Origin: Actinomycetes bacterium
GTDB lineage: Bacteria; Actinomycetota; Actinomycetes; Propionibacteriales; Propionibacteriaceae
NCBI GenBank assembly: GCA_030426725.1
Contig: JAUHXZ010000007.1
Span: forward strand, 1 to 64,000
Length of the DNA: 64,000 nt
Direction of reading: 5' to 3'
Below, piece by piece: positions 1 through 8,161 of this stretch. Position 1 is the first letter of the stretch. Each line of letters begins with the position of its first letter. The notes under the pieces are model-generated. The model saw nothing but the letters and a program-made list of their open reading frames with translations. It was not told where the DNA came from and did not search any database. Position numbers and translations under genes: made by a program.

Positions 1-1745
1 ACCTCGGAGCCGGTGGCGATGAGGATGACCTTGGCCTCGCCGTCGGCCTCGCTCAGCACGTAGGCGCCGTTGGCGAGCCCCTCCGCGGAGGCGTACTTCT
101 CGCCGCGCGCGACGGTGGGCAGGTTCTGCCGCGACAGGATGAGGCCGGACGGACCCTCGGTGCGCCGCAGGATCTCGCCCCAGGCGACGGAGGTCTCGTT
201 GGCGTCGGCCGGACGCACGACGGACAGGCCGGGGATGGCGCGCAGCGCGGCGAGGTGCTCGACGGGCTGGTGCGTGGGGCCGTCCTCGCCGACGCCGATG
301 GAGTCGTGGGTCCACACGAAGATGCTTGGCGTCTCCATGATGGCGGCGAGCCGGACCGCGGGGCGCATGTAGTCGGAGAACACCAGGAAGGTGCCGCCGT
401 AGCTGCGGGTCAGGCCGGACAGATTGATGCCGTTGAGGATGCCGCCCATGGCGTGCTCACGGATGCCGAAGTGCAGCGTGCGGCCGTACTCGTTGCCCGG
501 CCAGTCCTCGGTGACGCGCTCGGCGGGGAGGAAGCTGGGCTCGCCCTTCATGGTGGTGTTGTTCGAGCCGGCGAGATCGGCGGAGCCGCCCCACAGCTCG
601 GGGAGCTGGGGTGCCAGCGCCGAGAGCACGTCGCCGGAGGCGGCGCGCGTCGACTTCGAGCCCTCCTCGAAGACGGGCAGGCTCAGGTTCTCGGGCAGCT
701 TGCGGGCGACGGCCCGCTCGAGCAGCGCGGCGCCCTCCGGGTTGGCGGCCTTCCATGCCTCGAACTTCTCGTTCCACTGCTCGCGCGCGGCGCGACCGCG
801 CTCGGCGGCGTTGGCGCGCGCGTGGTCCACCGCGGCCTGGTCGACGGCGAAGGGCTCGGCGTCGAACTTCAGAAGCTCCTTCATCGCGGCGATCTCGTCG
901 CCGCCGATCTTGGCGCCGTGCACACCATGGTGGCCCTGCTTGTTCGGCAGCGGCCAGCCGATGATGGTGGTGAGCTTGATGAAGCTCGGCTTGTCGGTGA
1001 CGGCCTTGGCGGCCTCGATCGCGGTGTAGAGCGCCTCGACGTCCTCGCGGTACTCGGTGCCGCCGTTGGTCCAGTCGACGTGCTGGACGTGCCAGCCGTA
1101 GGCCTCGTAGCGCGCGCTGACGTCCTCGCTGAACGCGATGTTGGTGTCGCCCTCGATGGAGATGCGGTTGTCGTCGTAGATGACTACGAGGTTGCCGAGA
1201 TTCTGGGTCGCGGCGAGCGAGGAGGCCTCGGAGGTGATGCCCTCCTGCATGCAGCCGTCGCCGGCGATGGTGTAGACGAAGTGGTCGAACACGGACTCAC
1301 CGGCGGGCGCCTCGGGGTCGAACAGGCCGCGCTCCTTCCGGGCGGCCATCGCCATGCCGACGGCGTTGGAGATGCCGGCGCCGAGCGGGCCGGTGGTGCA
1401 CTCGACGAAGTCGGTGTGGCCGTACTCCGGGTGACCGGGGGTCTTGGAGCCCCAGGTGCGCAGCGACTCGATGTCGTCGAGCTCCAGACCGAGACCGCCC
1501 AGGTACAGCTGCGTGTACTGGGTCAGCGAGGCATGGCCGGCCGACATGACGAAGCGATCGCGTCCGATCCACCGGTCGTCGGCCGGGTCGGTGTTCATCA
1601 CCTTCTGGTACAGCAGGTAGGCGACGGGCGCCAGGGAGATCGGGGTGCCGGGGTGTCCGTTGCCGACCTTCTCCACGGCGTCGGCTGCGAGGATTCGGGC
1701 TGTGTCGACCGCCCGGGAGTCCTGTTCGGTCCACTCAAAAGTCAC
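1..1745 (-). CDS. tkt: Transketolase, C-terminus cut off by window edge
   Basis: Transketolase moves two-carbon ketol units between sugar phosphates in the pentose phosphate pathway, using thiamine diphosphate and Mg2+. About 581 codons are visible of roughly 690-700 expected, so some 110-120 C-terminal residues lie beyond base 1. Reading from the GTG at 1745, the conserved N-terminal GHPG motif is at residues 30-33 and GHASLTQY at 70-77. The thiamine-diphosphate motif GDG is at 162-164, closed by an Asn near 193. The catalytic-Glu motif GIREHAMGGI lies further on. The GTG start is preceded by AAGGAA eight bases upstream. Identity is certain from the motifs; the missing end cannot be assessed. 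Confidence 0.96.
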   Translation of the reverse strand, partial: MTFEWTEQDSRAVDTARILAADAVEKVGNGHPGTPISLAPVAYLLYQKVMNTDPADDRWIGRDRFVMSAGHASLTQYTQLYLGGLGLELDDIESLRTWGSKTPGHPEYGHTDFVECTTGPLGAGISNAVGMAMAARKERGLFDPEAPAGESVFDHFVYTIAGDGCMQEGITSEASSLAATQNLGNLVVIYDDNRISIEGDTNIAFSEDVSARYEAYGWHVQHVDWTNGGTEYREDVEALYTAIEAAKAVTDKPSFIKLTTIIGWPLPNKQGHHGVHGAKIGGDEIAAMKELLKFDAEPFAVDQAAVDHARANAAERGRAAREQWNEKFEAWKAANPEGAALLERAVARKLPENLSLPVFEEGSKSTRAASGDVLSALAPQLPELWGGSADLAGSNNTTMKGEPSFLPAERVTEDWPGNEYGRTLHFGIREHAMGGILNGINLSGLTRSYGGTFLVFSDYMRPAVRLAAIMETPSIFVWTHDSIGVGEDGPTHQPVEHLAALRAIPGLSVVRPADANETSVAWGEILRRTEGPSGLILSRQNLPTVARGEKYASAEGLANGAYVLSEADGEAKVILIATGSE

Positions 1746-1862
1746 GTTGTGGTTCCTTACTTGGTCGTGCCGCGCCAGCGGGCACTGCTGCGCGGTCTCG
1801 AGGGACAGCTTAACGTCAAGCCCCGGGCCGACCGCGGTCGGGATCCGGCTCTGAGCGGATGC

Positions 1863-2369
1863 TCAGCCGTCCACGGAGGCGATCGGGGGCTGAGCCGACC
1901 ACGGGAACACGATCCACTTGTCGGTGTTCTTCCACACGTAGTCCGGCTGGACCAGCGTCTGCGGCTTGGCGTAGAGCACCGCGCTGCGGACGTCGGCGCC
2001 GAACCCGCGCAGCAGCTTCATCACCAGCCCCAGCGTGCGGCCGGAGTCGGCGACGTCGTCGGCGACGAGGATCCGCTTGCCGGCGATGGACTCGGTGTCC
2101 ATCATCGGCGCCAGGAGGATCGGGTCCGGAAGCGTCTGCTCGACGTCCGTATAGAACTCGACGTTGATGGCGTCGGTGAGCTTGACGCCCAGTGCGTAGG
2201 TGAGCGCCCCTGCCAGCGGCATACCGCCGCGCGCCACCCCGACGATGATCGAGGGCCGGAACCCCGATGCGTGGATGGCGTGGGCGAGCTCGCGCTGGGC
2301 ATCGCCGAAACCTTCCCAGGTCAGGATCTCCTTGTCGGCCAGGTGGCTCGCGTCCGCGTGGTATGCCAT
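1863..2369 (-). CDS. Phosphoribosyltransferase, probable purine salvage (168 aa)
   Basis: A type I phosphoribosyltransferase, which joins a base to PRPP. The PRPP-binding loop VADDVADSGRT sits around residues 104-114, following a hydrophobic strand. The upstream GVARGGMPLAG segment (residues 44-54) is the other phosphate-binding loop. The C-terminal WIVFPW element is typical of bacterial xanthine/guanine/hypoxanthine enzymes, so a purine substrate is likely, but the exact base cannot be read from the sequence. The ATG at 2369 gives the usual length for the family; no clear Shine-Dalgarno precedes it. It follows the GNAT gene on the same strand with a 26-base gap, so the two may be co-transcribed. 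Confidence 0.85.
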   Translation of the reverse strand: MAYHADASHLADKEILTWEGFGDAQRELAHAIHASGFRPSIIVGVARGGMPLAGALTYALGVKLTDAINVEFYTDVEQTLPDPILLAPMMDTESIAGKRILVADDVADSGRTLGLVMKLLRGFGADVRSAVLYAKPQTLVQPDYVWKNTDKWIVFPWSAQPPIASVDG

Positions 2370-2395
2370 GCCGACATGGTAGTGGGCGGCCGGAT

Positions 2396-2899
2396 TCAGG
2401 GGGTGTCGTCGAGGATGCGTGTGACGAAGACGACGTCGAGCCAGCGGTCGAACTTGCGGCCCACCTCGGGCAGGCGCCCGGACTCCTCGAACCCGAGGCG
2501 GCGGTGGAAGGCGAGGGAGTCCTCGTTGGCGCCGTCGACCACGCCGATCATCACGTGGACGCCCCTGCCCCGCGCGTAGTCGATGAGGGCCTGCATGAGC
2601 ATGCGGCCGCCGCCGGCGGCGCGCCGGTTCGACGTGACGTAGACGCTGTGCTCCATGGTGCGGGCGTAGCCGGCGAGCGGACGGAACTGCGCGTAGCTCG
2701 CATAGCCGACGACCTCGCCGTCGTCCTCCAGCACGAGGACGGGGAAGCCGGCCGCGGTGCGCTGCTCCCACCAGGCGCGCCGGTCGTCGACGCTGACGGG
2801 GTCGAGGGCGTAGGAGGCGGTGGTACCGACCCCGGCCTCGTTGAAGATCTCAGTGATCGCTGGGAGGTCGCTGGCCTGCGCGGGACGGATGATCGGCAT
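2396..2899 (-). CDS. GNAT family N-acetyltransferase (167 aa)
   Basis: A GNAT acetyltransferase of the phosphinothricin/methionine-sulfoximine type (COG1247-like). The N-terminus IRPAQASDLPAITEIFNE is the usual first strand and helix of the fold. The acetyl-CoA pyrophosphate loop (Arg-Arg-Ala-Ala-Gly-Gly-Gly-Arg) lies near residues 92-99, and the C-terminal FHRRLGFEESGR near 131-142 is the typical LGF motif. Family members acetylate amino groups of small amino-acid analogues or other amines; the substrate here is not determined. It lies between a phosphoribosyltransferase and a Nudix gene on the same strand. Confidence 0.85.
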   Translation of the reverse strand: MPIIRPAQASDLPAITEIFNEAGVGTTASYALDPVSVDDRRAWWEQRTAAGFPVLVLEDDGEVVGYASYAQFRPLAGYARTMEHSVYVTSNRRAAGGGRMLMQALIDYARGRGVHVMIGVVDGANEDSLAFHRRLGFEESGRLPEVGRKFDRWLDVVFVTRILDDTP

Positions 2900-2920
2900 G
2901 CGCTCATGCTAGGGGCGGGG

Positions 2921-3334
2921 TCAATGCGCCGGCGAGGCCACCCGGGGCGCGATGACGTCGACGTACAGCGGTGCGAGGGTGGGGTCGTCGCCGAGGTCGG
3001 AGGGATCGGACCAGCGCACCGCGTCGATCTCGGCCGCGGGCTCGACCGGCCCTTCGACCGGGTCCGGCCACGCGACGACGTGCGCGACGACGGTGTGGCC
3101 CGGCTCGTTCGCGGCGACCGCCTCGAACAGCCCGACGGGCTCCAGGCGCGCGGGGTCCAGGACGAGGCCCAGTTCCTCGCGCACTTCGCGGGCGCCGCAC
3201 TCCTCCGCGGTCTCACCGGCCTCCGGCTTGCCGCCGGGGTTCATCCACATCCGGGTGCCCCGCTTGCGCACGAGGAGGACGGCGCCGGCGGCGTCGCGGA
3301 GCACGACGGCGGTCACGTGGATGCGTCGGGTCAT
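2921..3334 (-). CDS. Nudix hydrolase, MutT-like (137 aa)
   Basis: A single-domain Nudix pyrophosphohydrolase. The full Nudix box is present: a glycine, five residues, Glu, seven residues, then REVREELGL (about residues 36-58), giving the Mg2+-binding helix. Such enzymes cleave nucleoside diphosphates linked to another group, for example oxidised dNTPs; the substrate is not clear from sequence. I chose the ATG at 3334, giving MTRRIHVTAVVL, because the longer reading frame upstream has no family similarity and runs into the shared promoter region with divergent pncA. The gene is 21 bases upstream of the GNAT gene, on the same strand. Confidence 0.88.
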   Translation of the reverse strand: MTRRIHVTAVVLRDAAGAVLLVRKRGTRMWMNPGGKPEAGETAEECGAREVREELGLVLDPARLEPVGLFEAVAANEPGHTVVAHVVAWPDPVEGPVEPAAEIDAVRWSDPSDLGDDPTLAPLYVDVIAPRVASPAH

Positions 3335-3390
3335 GGTGACGAGGCTAGTGGTTAGGCTGGAGCGACCGACTCGTCGAGGGAGGACCGGAC

Positions 3391-3957
3391 ATGGCAAAGG
3401 CTCTGATCGTCGTGGACGTGCAGGTGGACTTCTGTGAGGGCGGCGCGCTGGGCGTCCCGGGAGGCAACGCCGTCGCCACGCGGATCGCGGACCTGCTCGG
3501 CACGGACCACGGCTACGACCGGGTCGTCGCGACCCGCGACCACCACATCGACCCCGGCCACCACTTCTCCGACAACCCGGATTTCGTGGAGTCCTGGCCC
3601 CCGCACTGCGTCGTCGGGACCCCGGGGCAGGAGTTGCACGAGGCGCTGCGGGACGCGCCGTTCGACGCGGTCTTCGACAAGGGGTCGTTCGACGCGGGCT
3701 ACTCCGGTTTCGAGGGCACCATCGGTGGCGGGACCGACGGCCCGGGGCTGGCGAGGTGGCTCGGCGAGCGGGGCGTCACCGCCGTCGACGTGTGCGGGAT
3801 CGCCACCGACTACTGCGTGCGTGCCACCGCGATCGACGCGGCGCGCGAGGGGTTCGACACGACGGTGCTCAAGGGGCTCGTCGCGGCGGTGCACCCGGAC
3901 GGTGTGCCGCGTGTCGTCGACGAGTTGGCGCGTGAGCGGGTGGCCTGGGAAGGCTGA
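3391..3957 (+). CDS. pncA: Nicotinamidase (188 aa)
   Basis: An isochorismatase-fold amidase that hydrolyses nicotinamide to nicotinate for NAD salvage; in mycobacteria the same enzyme activates pyrazinamide. The catalytic triad is visible as Asp9 (in VVDVQVDFC), Lys97 (in VFDKGSF) and Cys142 (in GIATDYCV). The metal site residues Asp50, His52, His58 and His72 are in place. The length matches the family at about 186 residues. A GGGAGG site precedes the ATG. The gene is divergent from the Nudix gene with 56 bases between starts, and convergent with the CBS gene that follows. Confidence 0.94.
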   Translation: MAKALIVVDVQVDFCEGGALGVPGGNAVATRIADLLGTDHGYDRVVATRDHHIDPGHHFSDNPDFVESWPPHCVVGTPGQELHEALRDAPFDAVFDKGSFDAGYSGFEGTIGGGTDGPGLARWLGERGVTAVDVCGIATDYCVRATAIDAAREGFDTTVLKGLVAAVHPDGVPRVVDELARERVAWEG

Positions 3958-3963
3958 GGGCCG

Positions 3964-4395
3964 TCACTCCCCCTGGACGTAGTGCAGGAGGTACTCCTGC
4001 TCGGTCTGCAACTGTTCGATCCGCCCCTTGACGATGTCGCCGACGCTGACGATGGCGATGAAGCGGTCATCCTTGACGACGGGCATGTGCCGGCTTCGGT
4101 ACTCGGTCATGATCCCCGCGACGGTGGCGAGGTCGTCGTCGGGCACGCACGTGTGGACGTGGGTGTCCATGATCTCGCCGATCGGGGCCGCGAGTGCTGC
4201 GACCCCGCGCTCGGCCAGGGCACGCACGACGTCGCGTTCCCCGGCGATGCCCGCGACCGATTCGCCGTCGTCGGTGACGATGACGGCACCGATGCGGTGC
4301 CCGGCCAGCAATTCGATGAGCCGCTCCACCGTCTGATCGGTGCGCGCCGTGACGACGGTGTGCCCCTTGGCGTTGATGACGTCATTGATCCGCAT
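3964..4395 (-). CDS. CBS-domain protein (143 aa)
   Basis: Two tandem CBS motifs fill the protein: residues about 1-64 ending in IAGERDVVRAL, and about 70-130 ending in VSVGDIVKGRIEQL. A CBS pair forms a Bateman module that binds adenine nucleotides such as AMP, ATP or NAD and usually acts as a sensor. Stand-alone proteins of this kind are common in actinobacteria; the partner and the ligand are unknown here. It lies directly downstream of cysE on the same strand, with a stem-loop in the gap, so it is probably transcribed on its own or by readthrough. Confidence 0.85.
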   Translation of the reverse strand: MRINDVINAKGHTVVTARTDQTVERLIELLAGHRIGAVIVTDDGESVAGIAGERDVVRALAERGVAALAAPIGEIMDTHVHTCVPDDDLATVAGIMTEYRSRHMPVVKDDRFIAIVSVGDIVKGRIEQLQTEQEYLLHYVQGE

Positions 4396-4409
4396 GCATC
4401 AAGATTGCC

Positions 4410-4435
4410 TTCCCCGGCGAGAGATTGCCGGGGAA
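4410..4435 (-). terminator. Stem-loop between cysE and the CBS gene
   Basis: A perfect nine-base-pair inverted repeat (TTCCCCGGC with GCCGGGGAA) around an eight-base loop lies 25 bases after the cysE stop. No T-tract follows on the minus strand, so this is a terminator or mRNA-end candidate of the U-less actinobacterial kind rather than a classical one. Confidence 0.5.
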
Positions 4436-4459
4436 ACGCCGCGACCCGGCACACGGGGG

Positions 4460-5275
4460 TCAGGCGTCCTCGAACTCCTCGTCGTCGATGCTCTGGTCCA
4501 TGTCGAGGGCGGGGAGGGCCGAAGCGGGGATGTTGACGATCTTCGCAGGGACCCCCGCAACGGTGGTGTGGGGTGGCACCTCGTGGAGCACGACCGACCC
4601 TGCGCCGATCTTCGCCCCTTGTCCGACCCGAATGTTGCCCAGCACCTTGGCCCCGGCGCCGATCATGACACCCCGCCCGATCTTGGGGTGACGGTCGCCG
4701 CCGATCTTGCCGGATCCACCCAGGGTCACCTCGTGCAGCATGGAGAAATCGTCCTCGACCACGGCCGTCTCACCGATCACGACACTCGTTGCGTGATCGA
4801 ACATAATCCCCTTTCCGATGCGTGCACCGGGGTGGATGTCGACGGCGAAGACCTCCGAGATCCGGCTCTGCAGATAGAGGGCCAGGGGCTTGCGGTCGTG
4901 CTTCCAGTAGTAGTGCGCCGCCCGGTAGGCCTGGATCGACTGGAACCCCTTGAAGTAGAGCAGCGGGTTCGCGTAGCCGGGGCAGGCGGGGTCGCGGGAG
5001 ACGACCGCCTGGAGGTCGCACCGGATGGCCTCACGGATGGAGTCGTCCTTGACGATGACGTCGTGGATGATGTCTCGCAGGCTGAGCGCCGGCAGCGTGC
5101 TGTTGTCCAGCTTCGCGGCCAGGATGAGACTGAGCGCGTCCTCCAACCCGGGCTGACTCAGCACCGTCGTGTAGAGGAATCCGGCCAGCAGGGGTTCGTT
5201 CGCGGCGGCCTCGGCGCACTCCTGCGTGATGGCCTCCCAGATCTTCTCGTCCGGGACGAGTCGGGATCGGTCCAT
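4460..5275 (-). CDS. cysE: Serine O-acetyltransferase (271 aa)
   Basis: Transfers acetyl from acetyl-CoA to L-serine, the committed step of cysteine synthesis. It is the long CysE form, with an N-terminal helical SATase domain (residues 1-140) followed by a left-handed beta-helix of hexapeptide repeats (about 145-250). The catalytic dyad corresponds to Asp146 (VDIHPG) and His161 (FDHATS). GGDRHPKIG with His196 is the serine/CoA-site signature. The ATG at 5275 is chosen because GGAGGAG sits six bases before it; the frame is open a further 14 codons without a site. No cysK is adjacent. Confidence 0.95.
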   Translation of the reverse strand: MDRSRLVPDEKIWEAITQECAEAAANEPLLAGFLYTTVLSQPGLEDALSLILAAKLDNSTLPALSLRDIIHDVIVKDDSIREAIRCDLQAVVSRDPACPGYANPLLYFKGFQSIQAYRAAHYYWKHDRKPLALYLQSRISEVFAVDIHPGARIGKGIMFDHATSVVIGETAVVEDDFSMLHEVTLGGSGKIGGDRHPKIGRGVMIGAGAKVLGNIRVGQGAKIGAGSVVLHEVPPHTTVAGVPAKIVNIPASALPALDMDQSIDDEEFEDA

Positions 5276-5336
5276 GGTGCTCCTCCTCCGGTGGCTGACG
5301 CCGGCAACGTTACCCACAGGTCAGGCGCCGGCGGCG

Positions 5337-5528
5337 TCAGTCCGCTGACGGCGAACCCCCGTCGGGCTCCTTCGCCGGCATCGTGATGGTGACGACCCCG
5401 GACTCCAGGTCCAGGGGTCTGGGGCCGGGCGCGCCTTCGTCCTCCTCGACGATGAGGATCTTCTCAAGGTCCTTCTGCCGTCTCGTGTACTCGAGGCCGG
5501 GCTGGAAGATGGACATGAAGTCGGTCAC
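5337..5528 (-). CDS. DUF6191-like small protein (63 aa)
   Basis: A short, acidic protein with a GTG start directly after AGGAGG at six-base spacing. The pattern FQPGLEYTRRQKDLEKI followed by a G-P-R-P-L-D-L-E-S-G segment and a hydrophobic VVTITMP tail resembles the actinobacterial DUF6191 family (PGRKHT...GRGPIDLxSGKVV). No function is known for the family. There is no signal peptide or membrane helix. It precedes cysE on the same strand with 61 bases between. Confidence 0.65.
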   Translation of the reverse strand: MTDFMSIFQPGLEYTRRQKDLEKILIVEEDEGAPGPRPLDLESGVVTITMPAKEPDGGSPSAD

Positions 5529-5570
5529 GACACACCTCCTGCGGTGTTGATGTCTCCCAGTATGCGCGCA

Positions 5571-5599
5571 CCCCGGGCACGGTGCCGCCGTGCCCGGGG
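5571..5599 (-). terminator. Perfect 12-bp GC-rich hairpin after the DUF4386 gene
   Basis: CCCCGGGCACGG pairs perfectly with CCGTGCCCGGGG around a five-base loop. It begins seven bases after the stop codon of the DUF4386-like gene and precedes the small DUF6191-like gene. There is no T-tract on either side, so it is best read as an intrinsic-type stem or a 3'-end stabiliser of the oxidoreductase operon mRNA. Confidence 0.6.
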
Positions 5600-5605
5600 C
5601 GGAGG

Positions 5606-6349
5606 TCACGCGTCGACGGCCACCGGCGCAGTGTCGTCGGCCTGCGTCCTGGCATGGCGCGGGGCCCGGACGAGCAGCCACAGCGCGAACCACATCTCGG
5701 CGATCATCGACGGCACCATGACGATCATCAGCATGATGTCGGCGACCGCCGCGTAGTCGGCGTAGAGGATGTGGGCGAAGGTGTCGACGATGTAGGCGCC
5801 TCCGGCGACGGCGAGCAGGATGCCGAGCACCCGGGGCCCGATGGACGAGACGGTGATGATCCGTCCGACCACGATGAGATGGAGCCCGAAGACGACCAGC
5901 CCGATGAGCCAGACGATGTCGAACCCGTCCATGGCGAGCGCCGTCACCGCGGCGCGTCCGCCGTCGCCGAGCCCCGCGAATCTCTGGGAGCCGATGGCGG
6001 TCTTGAGGGCGAGGTACATGAAGCCCACCGCGACGGCGAAGACGACGCTGTACCCGAGCCGTAGCCAGGCGGCGAGCAGGGAGCGGCGCTCACCGGTGGG
6101 GCGCAGCAGGACGTGCAGGGCCCATGCGATGAGGATGTCGATCACCGCGATGGCCGCGAAGGCTCCGATGCCGAACCGGAAGGCGGTCTCGTTGCCGGCG
6201 ATGTTGGCCATGGTGGCCGCCGGGTCGCCGGCGACGACGAGGGGGTTGCGGACGAAGAAGTTGGCGCCGATGGCGAGCACGAAGATGGCGAGGTAGCCGA
6301 CGCCGGCGATGCGGGCGGCCGCTGGGCGGGTGATGGCGGTGGTGGTCAT
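5606..6349 (-). CDS. DUF4386 family membrane protein (247 aa)
   Basis: A polytopic membrane protein with about six hydrophobic segments: roughly residues 11-30, 56-76, 90-112, 138-160, 170-190 and 200-225. The N-terminal RIAGVGYLAIFVLAIGANF and the overall layout match DUF4386. Function is unknown. The ATG at 6349 is preceded by AGGAG six bases away, and the longer open frame upstream overlaps the end of the oxidoreductase gene. It starts 25 bases after that gene, so the two form an operon likely controlled by the TetR operators at its head. Confidence 0.8.
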   Translation of the reverse strand: MTTTAITRPAAARIAGVGYLAIFVLAIGANFFVRNPLVVAGDPAATMANIAGNETAFRFGIGAFAAIAVIDILIAWALHVLLRPTGERRSLLAAWLRLGYSVVFAVAVGFMYLALKTAIGSQRFAGLGDGGRAAVTALAMDGFDIVWLIGLVVFGLHLIVVGRIITVSSIGPRVLGILLAVAGGAYIVDTFAHILYADYAAVADIMLMIVMVPSMIAEMWFALWLLVRAPRHARTQADDTAPVAVDA

Positions 6350-6374
6350 GGTGTTCTCCTGGATTGGCTTGCGG

Positions 6375-7397
6375 TCAGGCGGGGTCGCCAACGGTGATGA
6401 CGGCCTTGCCTGCGACGCGGCCCGCGACGAGGTCGGCGAGAGCGTCGGCGGCGCGTTCGAGTGGGTAGGTGGCGGTGACGGCGGGGCGGACCCGGCCGGC
6501 CTCGATCGAGTCACGGAGCGCGTCGAGCGCTTCGCGGGTCGTGACGGAGAGGAGTCCGGTCAGGGTCTGGCCGCTGAAGATCGAGAGCACGCCGGCGAGC
6601 AACTGGCGGCCGGCGCCGCCGGTGAGCGCCCCTCCCCCTTCGCCGCCGACGATGACGAGCGTGCCCTCCGGGGCGAGGATGCGACGCAGCCTGCGGAGCG
6701 GGGCGAGACCCCCGGTGTCGATGATCGCGTCGAACTCCCGGCCCGACGCGGTGATGTCGGTGGTGCGGTAGTCGACGACGTCCTCGGCCCCCAGGTCGCG
6801 GACGAGGTCGGCCTTGGCGGCGGAGGCGACTCCTGTCACGCGCGCGCCGGCGGCGACGGCCAACTGCAGGGCGAACGACCCGACTCCTCCGGAGGCTCCG
6901 AGCACGAGCACGCGCTGCCCCTTGGACACCCGGGCCCGGTCGACGGCCGCCCGGGCCGTGACCCCCGAGACAGGCGCGGCCGCGGCCTCCACGAAGGACA
7001 GACTTGCCGGCATCCGGGCGATCTGGTCCGCCGACGCTACGGCGAACTCCGCGTAGGAGCCGCGCGCCGTGCCGAAGACCGGATCGCCGACGGCGAGCCC
7101 CTCGACCCCGTCGCCGACCGCCGTGACGATCCCGGCGACGTCGGAGCCCTGGACGGGCTGGGCGGGGCGGCTGAGCCCGAAGCCCATGATCCGCATCACG
7201 AACGGGCGGCCCGTGGCCATGTGCCACACGCCCCGGTCGACGCCGGCCGCGCGGACGGCGATGACGACGTCGCGCTCGCCAGGCACCGGGCGCGCCACGG
7301 TCTCGACGGTCATCTCCTCAACCCCTGCGTAGCTCCGCTGCACGGCCGCGCGCATCGTCGCCGTTGGCGCGTCGAGGCCGGTTGCTGGTGCGGTCAT
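6375..7397 (-). CDS. Quinone-oxidoreductase-like MDR dehydrogenase (340 aa)
   Basis: A medium-chain dehydrogenase/reductase of the NADPH:quinone-oxidoreductase type. The N-terminal GroES-like domain (about residues 15-130) contains the DVAGIVTAVGDGVEGLAVGDPVFG signature. The nucleotide-binding Rossmann domain carries GASGGVGSFALQLA near residue 168. No structural or catalytic zinc ligands are seen, so the protein is probably a zinc-free NADPH-dependent reductase of quinones or enones. AGAGGAAA precedes the ATG at 7397. It is divergent from a TetR gene and shares an operator-bearing promoter region with it. Confidence 0.87.
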   Translation of the reverse strand: MTAPATGLDAPTATMRAAVQRSYAGVEEMTVETVARPVPGERDVVIAVRAAGVDRGVWHMATGRPFVMRIMGFGLSRPAQPVQGSDVAGIVTAVGDGVEGLAVGDPVFGTARGSYAEFAVASADQIARMPASLSFVEAAAAPVSGVTARAAVDRARVSKGQRVLVLGASGGVGSFALQLAVAAGARVTGVASAAKADLVRDLGAEDVVDYRTTDITASGREFDAIIDTGGLAPLRRLRRILAPEGTLVIVGGEGGGALTGGAGRQLLAGVLSIFSGQTLTGLLSVTTREALDALRDSIEAGRVRPAVTATYPLERAADALADLVAGRVAGKAVITVGDPA

Positions 7398-7420
7398 GAC
7401 AATTTCCTCTCCCGACTGGT

Positions 7421-7435
7421 TCGTACTTAGTACGA
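7421..7435. promoter_or_regulatory. TetR operator I
   Basis: TCGTACTTAGTACGA is a perfect palindrome apart from its central base. It lies just downstream of the predicted transcription start of the oxidoreductase operon. An almost identical site lies 33 bp away, centre to centre, about three helical turns. Binding by the divergent TetR protein is inferred. Confidence 0.8.
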
Positions 7436-7446
7436 CTGATAGGGTC

Positions 7447-7475
7447 ACTCTATGCGTACTAAGTACGAGAGTCAA
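7447..7475 (-). promoter_or_regulatory. Promoter of the oxidoreductase/DUF4386 operon
   Basis: On the minus strand TTGACT (7470-7475) is followed by a 17-base spacer and TAGAGT (7447-7452), a good sigma-70-type pair. Operator II fills the spacer, so a bound repressor would cover the RNA polymerase contact surface. Confidence 0.7.
7455..7467. promoter_or_regulatory. TetR operator II
   Basis: CGTACTAAGTACG is palindromic except for the central base and differs from operator I only at that base. It sits exactly between the -35 and -10 of the minus-strand promoter and upstream of tetR, so it can serve both divergent transcripts. Confidence 0.8.
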
Positions 7476-7498
7476 GCCCTGACCATGGAGGAGTCTTC

Positions 7499-8158
7499 AT
7501 GACGGCTGAACCGACCAAGCGGCGTCGGCTGTCGCCGCCGATGGTCATCGACGCGGCCATCGCGCTCGCCGACCGTGACGGCATCGAGGCGCTCACCATC
7601 AGAGCGCTCGCCGACGAACTCGGCACGAAACCGATGACCCTCTACCACCACGTCGACGGCAAGGACGGGGTCCTCGGCGCGATGGTCGAGCGGGTGTTCG
7701 GCGAGATGGCCACGCCCCCGGATGACCTCCCGTGGCGCGACGCGATGAGGACACGCTGCCTGTCGGCTCGCGAGGTGCTGGTGCGACATCCGTGGTCGGT
7801 GCCGTTGCTGGAGTCGCGCACGACGCCCGGCCCCGTGTCGCTTGCGCACCACGAGGCGGTGCTCGCGACGCTGACCCGGGGCGGACTGCCGCTCCCCCTC
7901 GTCGCCCACGCCTACGCGATCCTCGACTCGTTCATCTACGGCTTCGCCATCCAGGAGGCCAATCTGCCCGTCCAGGGCAGGGAGGAGGACGCTGCACTGA
8001 CACAGGAGATCTTCAGCGGCTTCGACCCGCAGGCCTACCCGAATCTAGTCAGACTGACCGCCGAGCACGTCATGCAGCCCGGCTACTCCTTCGGGGCGTC
8101 ATTCGAGTTCGGCCTGGACCTGCTGCTCGACGGCCTCGACTCTGCGGCCACAGCCTGA
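7499..8158 (+). CDS. TetR family transcriptional regulator (219 aa)
   Basis: An N-terminal helix-turn-helix (about residues 12-58; TIRALADELGTKPMTLYHHVDGKDGVLGAMV) is followed by a C-terminal ligand-binding domain of the TetR_C type. Family members repress neighbouring genes until a small molecule binds. It is divergent from the oxidoreductase and DUF4386 genes, and twin palindromes fill the 101-base gap, so it most likely represses both that operon and itself. GGAGGAG lies five bases before the ATG. The inducer is unknown; given the target, a quinone or aromatic compound is possible. Confidence 0.9.
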   Translation: MTAEPTKRRRLSPPMVIDAAIALADRDGIEALTIRALADELGTKPMTLYHHVDGKDGVLGAMVERVFGEMATPPDDLPWRDAMRTRCLSAREVLVRHPWSVPLLESRTTPGPVSLAHHEAVLATLTRGGLPLPLVAHAYAILDSFIYGFAIQEANLPVQGREEDAALTQEIFSGFDPQAYPNLVRLTAEHVMQPGYSFGASFEFGLDLLLDGLDSAATA

Positions 8159-8161
8159 GCC

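Noticed and set aside
1828-1841. Perfect 14-bp palindrome CCGACCGCGGTCGG upstream of transketolase
   Set aside because: Too short and too GC-rich to separate from chance in this genome; no promoter elements line up with it.
255-2579. A 774-codon plus-strand open frame across the transketolase and phosphoribosyltransferase genes
   Set aside because: It is antisense to genes with complete catalytic motifs and has the Val/Gly/Asp/Arg-rich composition of high-G+C shadow frames.
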